A stretch of DNA of 64,000 nt from Talinum fruticosum. Taxonomy: Eukaryota > Streptophyta > Magnoliopsida > Caryophyllales > Talinaceae. Shown here piece by piece: positions 63,279-64,000 of the stretch; within the stretch, counting starts at the first letter, position 1; the number at the start of each line of letters is the position of its first letter. The stretch lies in assembly GCA_021018815.1 (NCBI GenBank), contig JAITYX010000065.1:2263501-2327500 (forward strand), written 5' to 3'. A program made the translations under genes and the position numbers. The notes under the pieces were generated by a model. It worked only from the letters and a program-made list of their open reading frames with translations, ran no database searches and was not told the origin of the DNA.

Positions 63279-63715
63279 ATGAACTACATGACTGAGTTAA
63301 CTCAATGGATGCATGAGATTAGTAACATGGATAGGTCCGGATTAACCAATTACGGGTTGAATATCCTATTCAGCATTGGCCAGGTGAAAATCTATTGCCC
63401 TTTTTAAGGGCTGCTGTAACCTACTTGGATCATCACCATCATGTCTTTAGGTTTTGGATAATGAATTGTGTCCCCTTCCCGAAGAATTCGATGCCATACT
63501 AGGTAGTTGAATCCTGAAGAAGTTGTCGAGCTACTGCCCCTCTGCAAATTCGTGAAGTAAACCCTCGGATGGCTGAATACGCCCGTCGAAGAGAAACTGG
63601 AGCTAAAGAAGATAAACAAAGGAGGGCTCATCGAATCCAAGAACTAAAGGAACACACCCGAGATGAGGAAGTTGAGTCTAGCGATCCTAAGGGAAAGAAA
63701 GTGAAAATAGACTAG
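63279..63715 (+). pseudogene. antisense gene 2 of element D, internally deleted
   Basis: Starts MNYMTELTQWMHEISNMDRS, continues NYGLNILFSIGQVKIYC and, with a frame change, reaches HVFRFW... as in C. Then it jumps to the end part: TAPLQIREVNPRMAEYARRR, QRRAHRIQELKEH and KGKKVKID, stop at 63715. C has about 1.2 kb between these parts. The tail is highly charged and probably helical; the KGKK string could be a nuclear signal (inference). Confidence 0.72.
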
Positions 63716-64000
63716 GACTTGGACTCTTAGGAGTTTGAATAAAAGGAGGATTAGTTTTTCCTCTATAGAAGAGTGTTTATTTATTTTACAAGTAGTATGC
63801 TTGCAATTAAATTCTTTTTACTAGCTATGTATTTAGGTAAGTATTAGGCTTACCTCTTATTGAATAACATGTAAGTATTATGCTATACTTTTATATTTTT
63901 ATCGCTTACTTAAAGGTAAAATAAAAACATACAAATTGGAATAAAAAAGAATAACAGATTGCCTAGTTGGGCCATCCTGCGGATCGGGGAACACCAGAAT
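63716..64000. other. AT-rich spacer of element D at window end
   Basis: Non-coding; corresponds in position to the spacer after pol in C (42839-43300). Confidence 0.5.

Larger units (their letters stand above)
57656..64000 (-). mobile_element. element D: second Tat-type copy, inverted relative to C (continues past window)
   Basis: On the minus strand its 3' LTR lies at 57656-59407 with a polypurine tract at 59408-59425; the interior extends right. It carries the same antisense cassette as C (on the plus strand here: 60172-62715 and 63279-63715). LTR, promoter and genes match C but are visibly diverged. Gag-pol and the 5' LTR would lie beyond 64000. The LTR end next to copia-2 gag looks truncated. 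Confidence 0.85.

Overview
The window is nuclear DNA of a flowering plant with a large, repeat-rich genome. It holds plant lineages of LTR retrotransposon (Ty1/copia; Ty3/gypsy Tat-, Athila- and Tekay/Del-type), a MULE remnant, a Harbinger-like MITE, long AT-rich stretches and spliceosomal intron borders. I see no intact host gene, rRNA, tRNA or CRISPR array. Every coding region is part of a mobile element, and nearly all carry stops or frameshifts.

The layout is a nest of insertions. A MULE transposase fragment (7026-8103) lies between two head-to-head copia elements of one family. Copia-1 runs leftward (7025 to beyond base 1). Copia-2 runs rightward: its 5' LTR is 8104-9584 and its gag begins at 9675. 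Copia-2 gag stops at 9849 and resumes at 56811, split by a 47-kb composite, the Tat-type element C (9850-56810, + strand). C contains: element A (11889-34969, - strand, Tekay-type chromovirus, TSD TTCCC); inside A, a solo LTR G (12658-15462, TSD ACCTT), an Athila-derived gag-only element H (19963-27538, TSD TACTC) and a solo LTR B (28634-31885, TSD GTAAC); then C's own 60-bp minisatellite, gag and pol (36368-42838); a gag-only element F (43454-48806, - strand); and a MITE (50058-50819, TSD ATG). After copia-2 gag ends near 57655, a second member of the C family, element D, lies in inverted orientation (57656 to beyond 64000).

The most interesting content is a two-gene cassette carried antisense between pol and the 3' LTR of C and again in D. 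Gene 1 (C: 54067-51509 on -; D: 60172-62715 on +) is a five-exon gene encoding a plant-mobile-domain (PMD) protein. Gene 2 (C: 50958-43301 on -; D: 63279-63715 on +) encodes a second protein with a PMD/DUF7745-like segment and a basic, charged tail. In both copies each gene has its own TATA box about 90-145 bp upstream of its start. D also provides the empty site for both the MITE and F insertions in gene 2 of C.

The autonomous elements are inactive as seen: copia-1 has a changed protease triad, A has lost the integrase core and an RT aspartate, and C has stops throughout plus a Glu-to-Lys change at the integrase catalytic glutamate. H and F are non-autonomous gag-only types that would have depended on enzymes from elsewhere.
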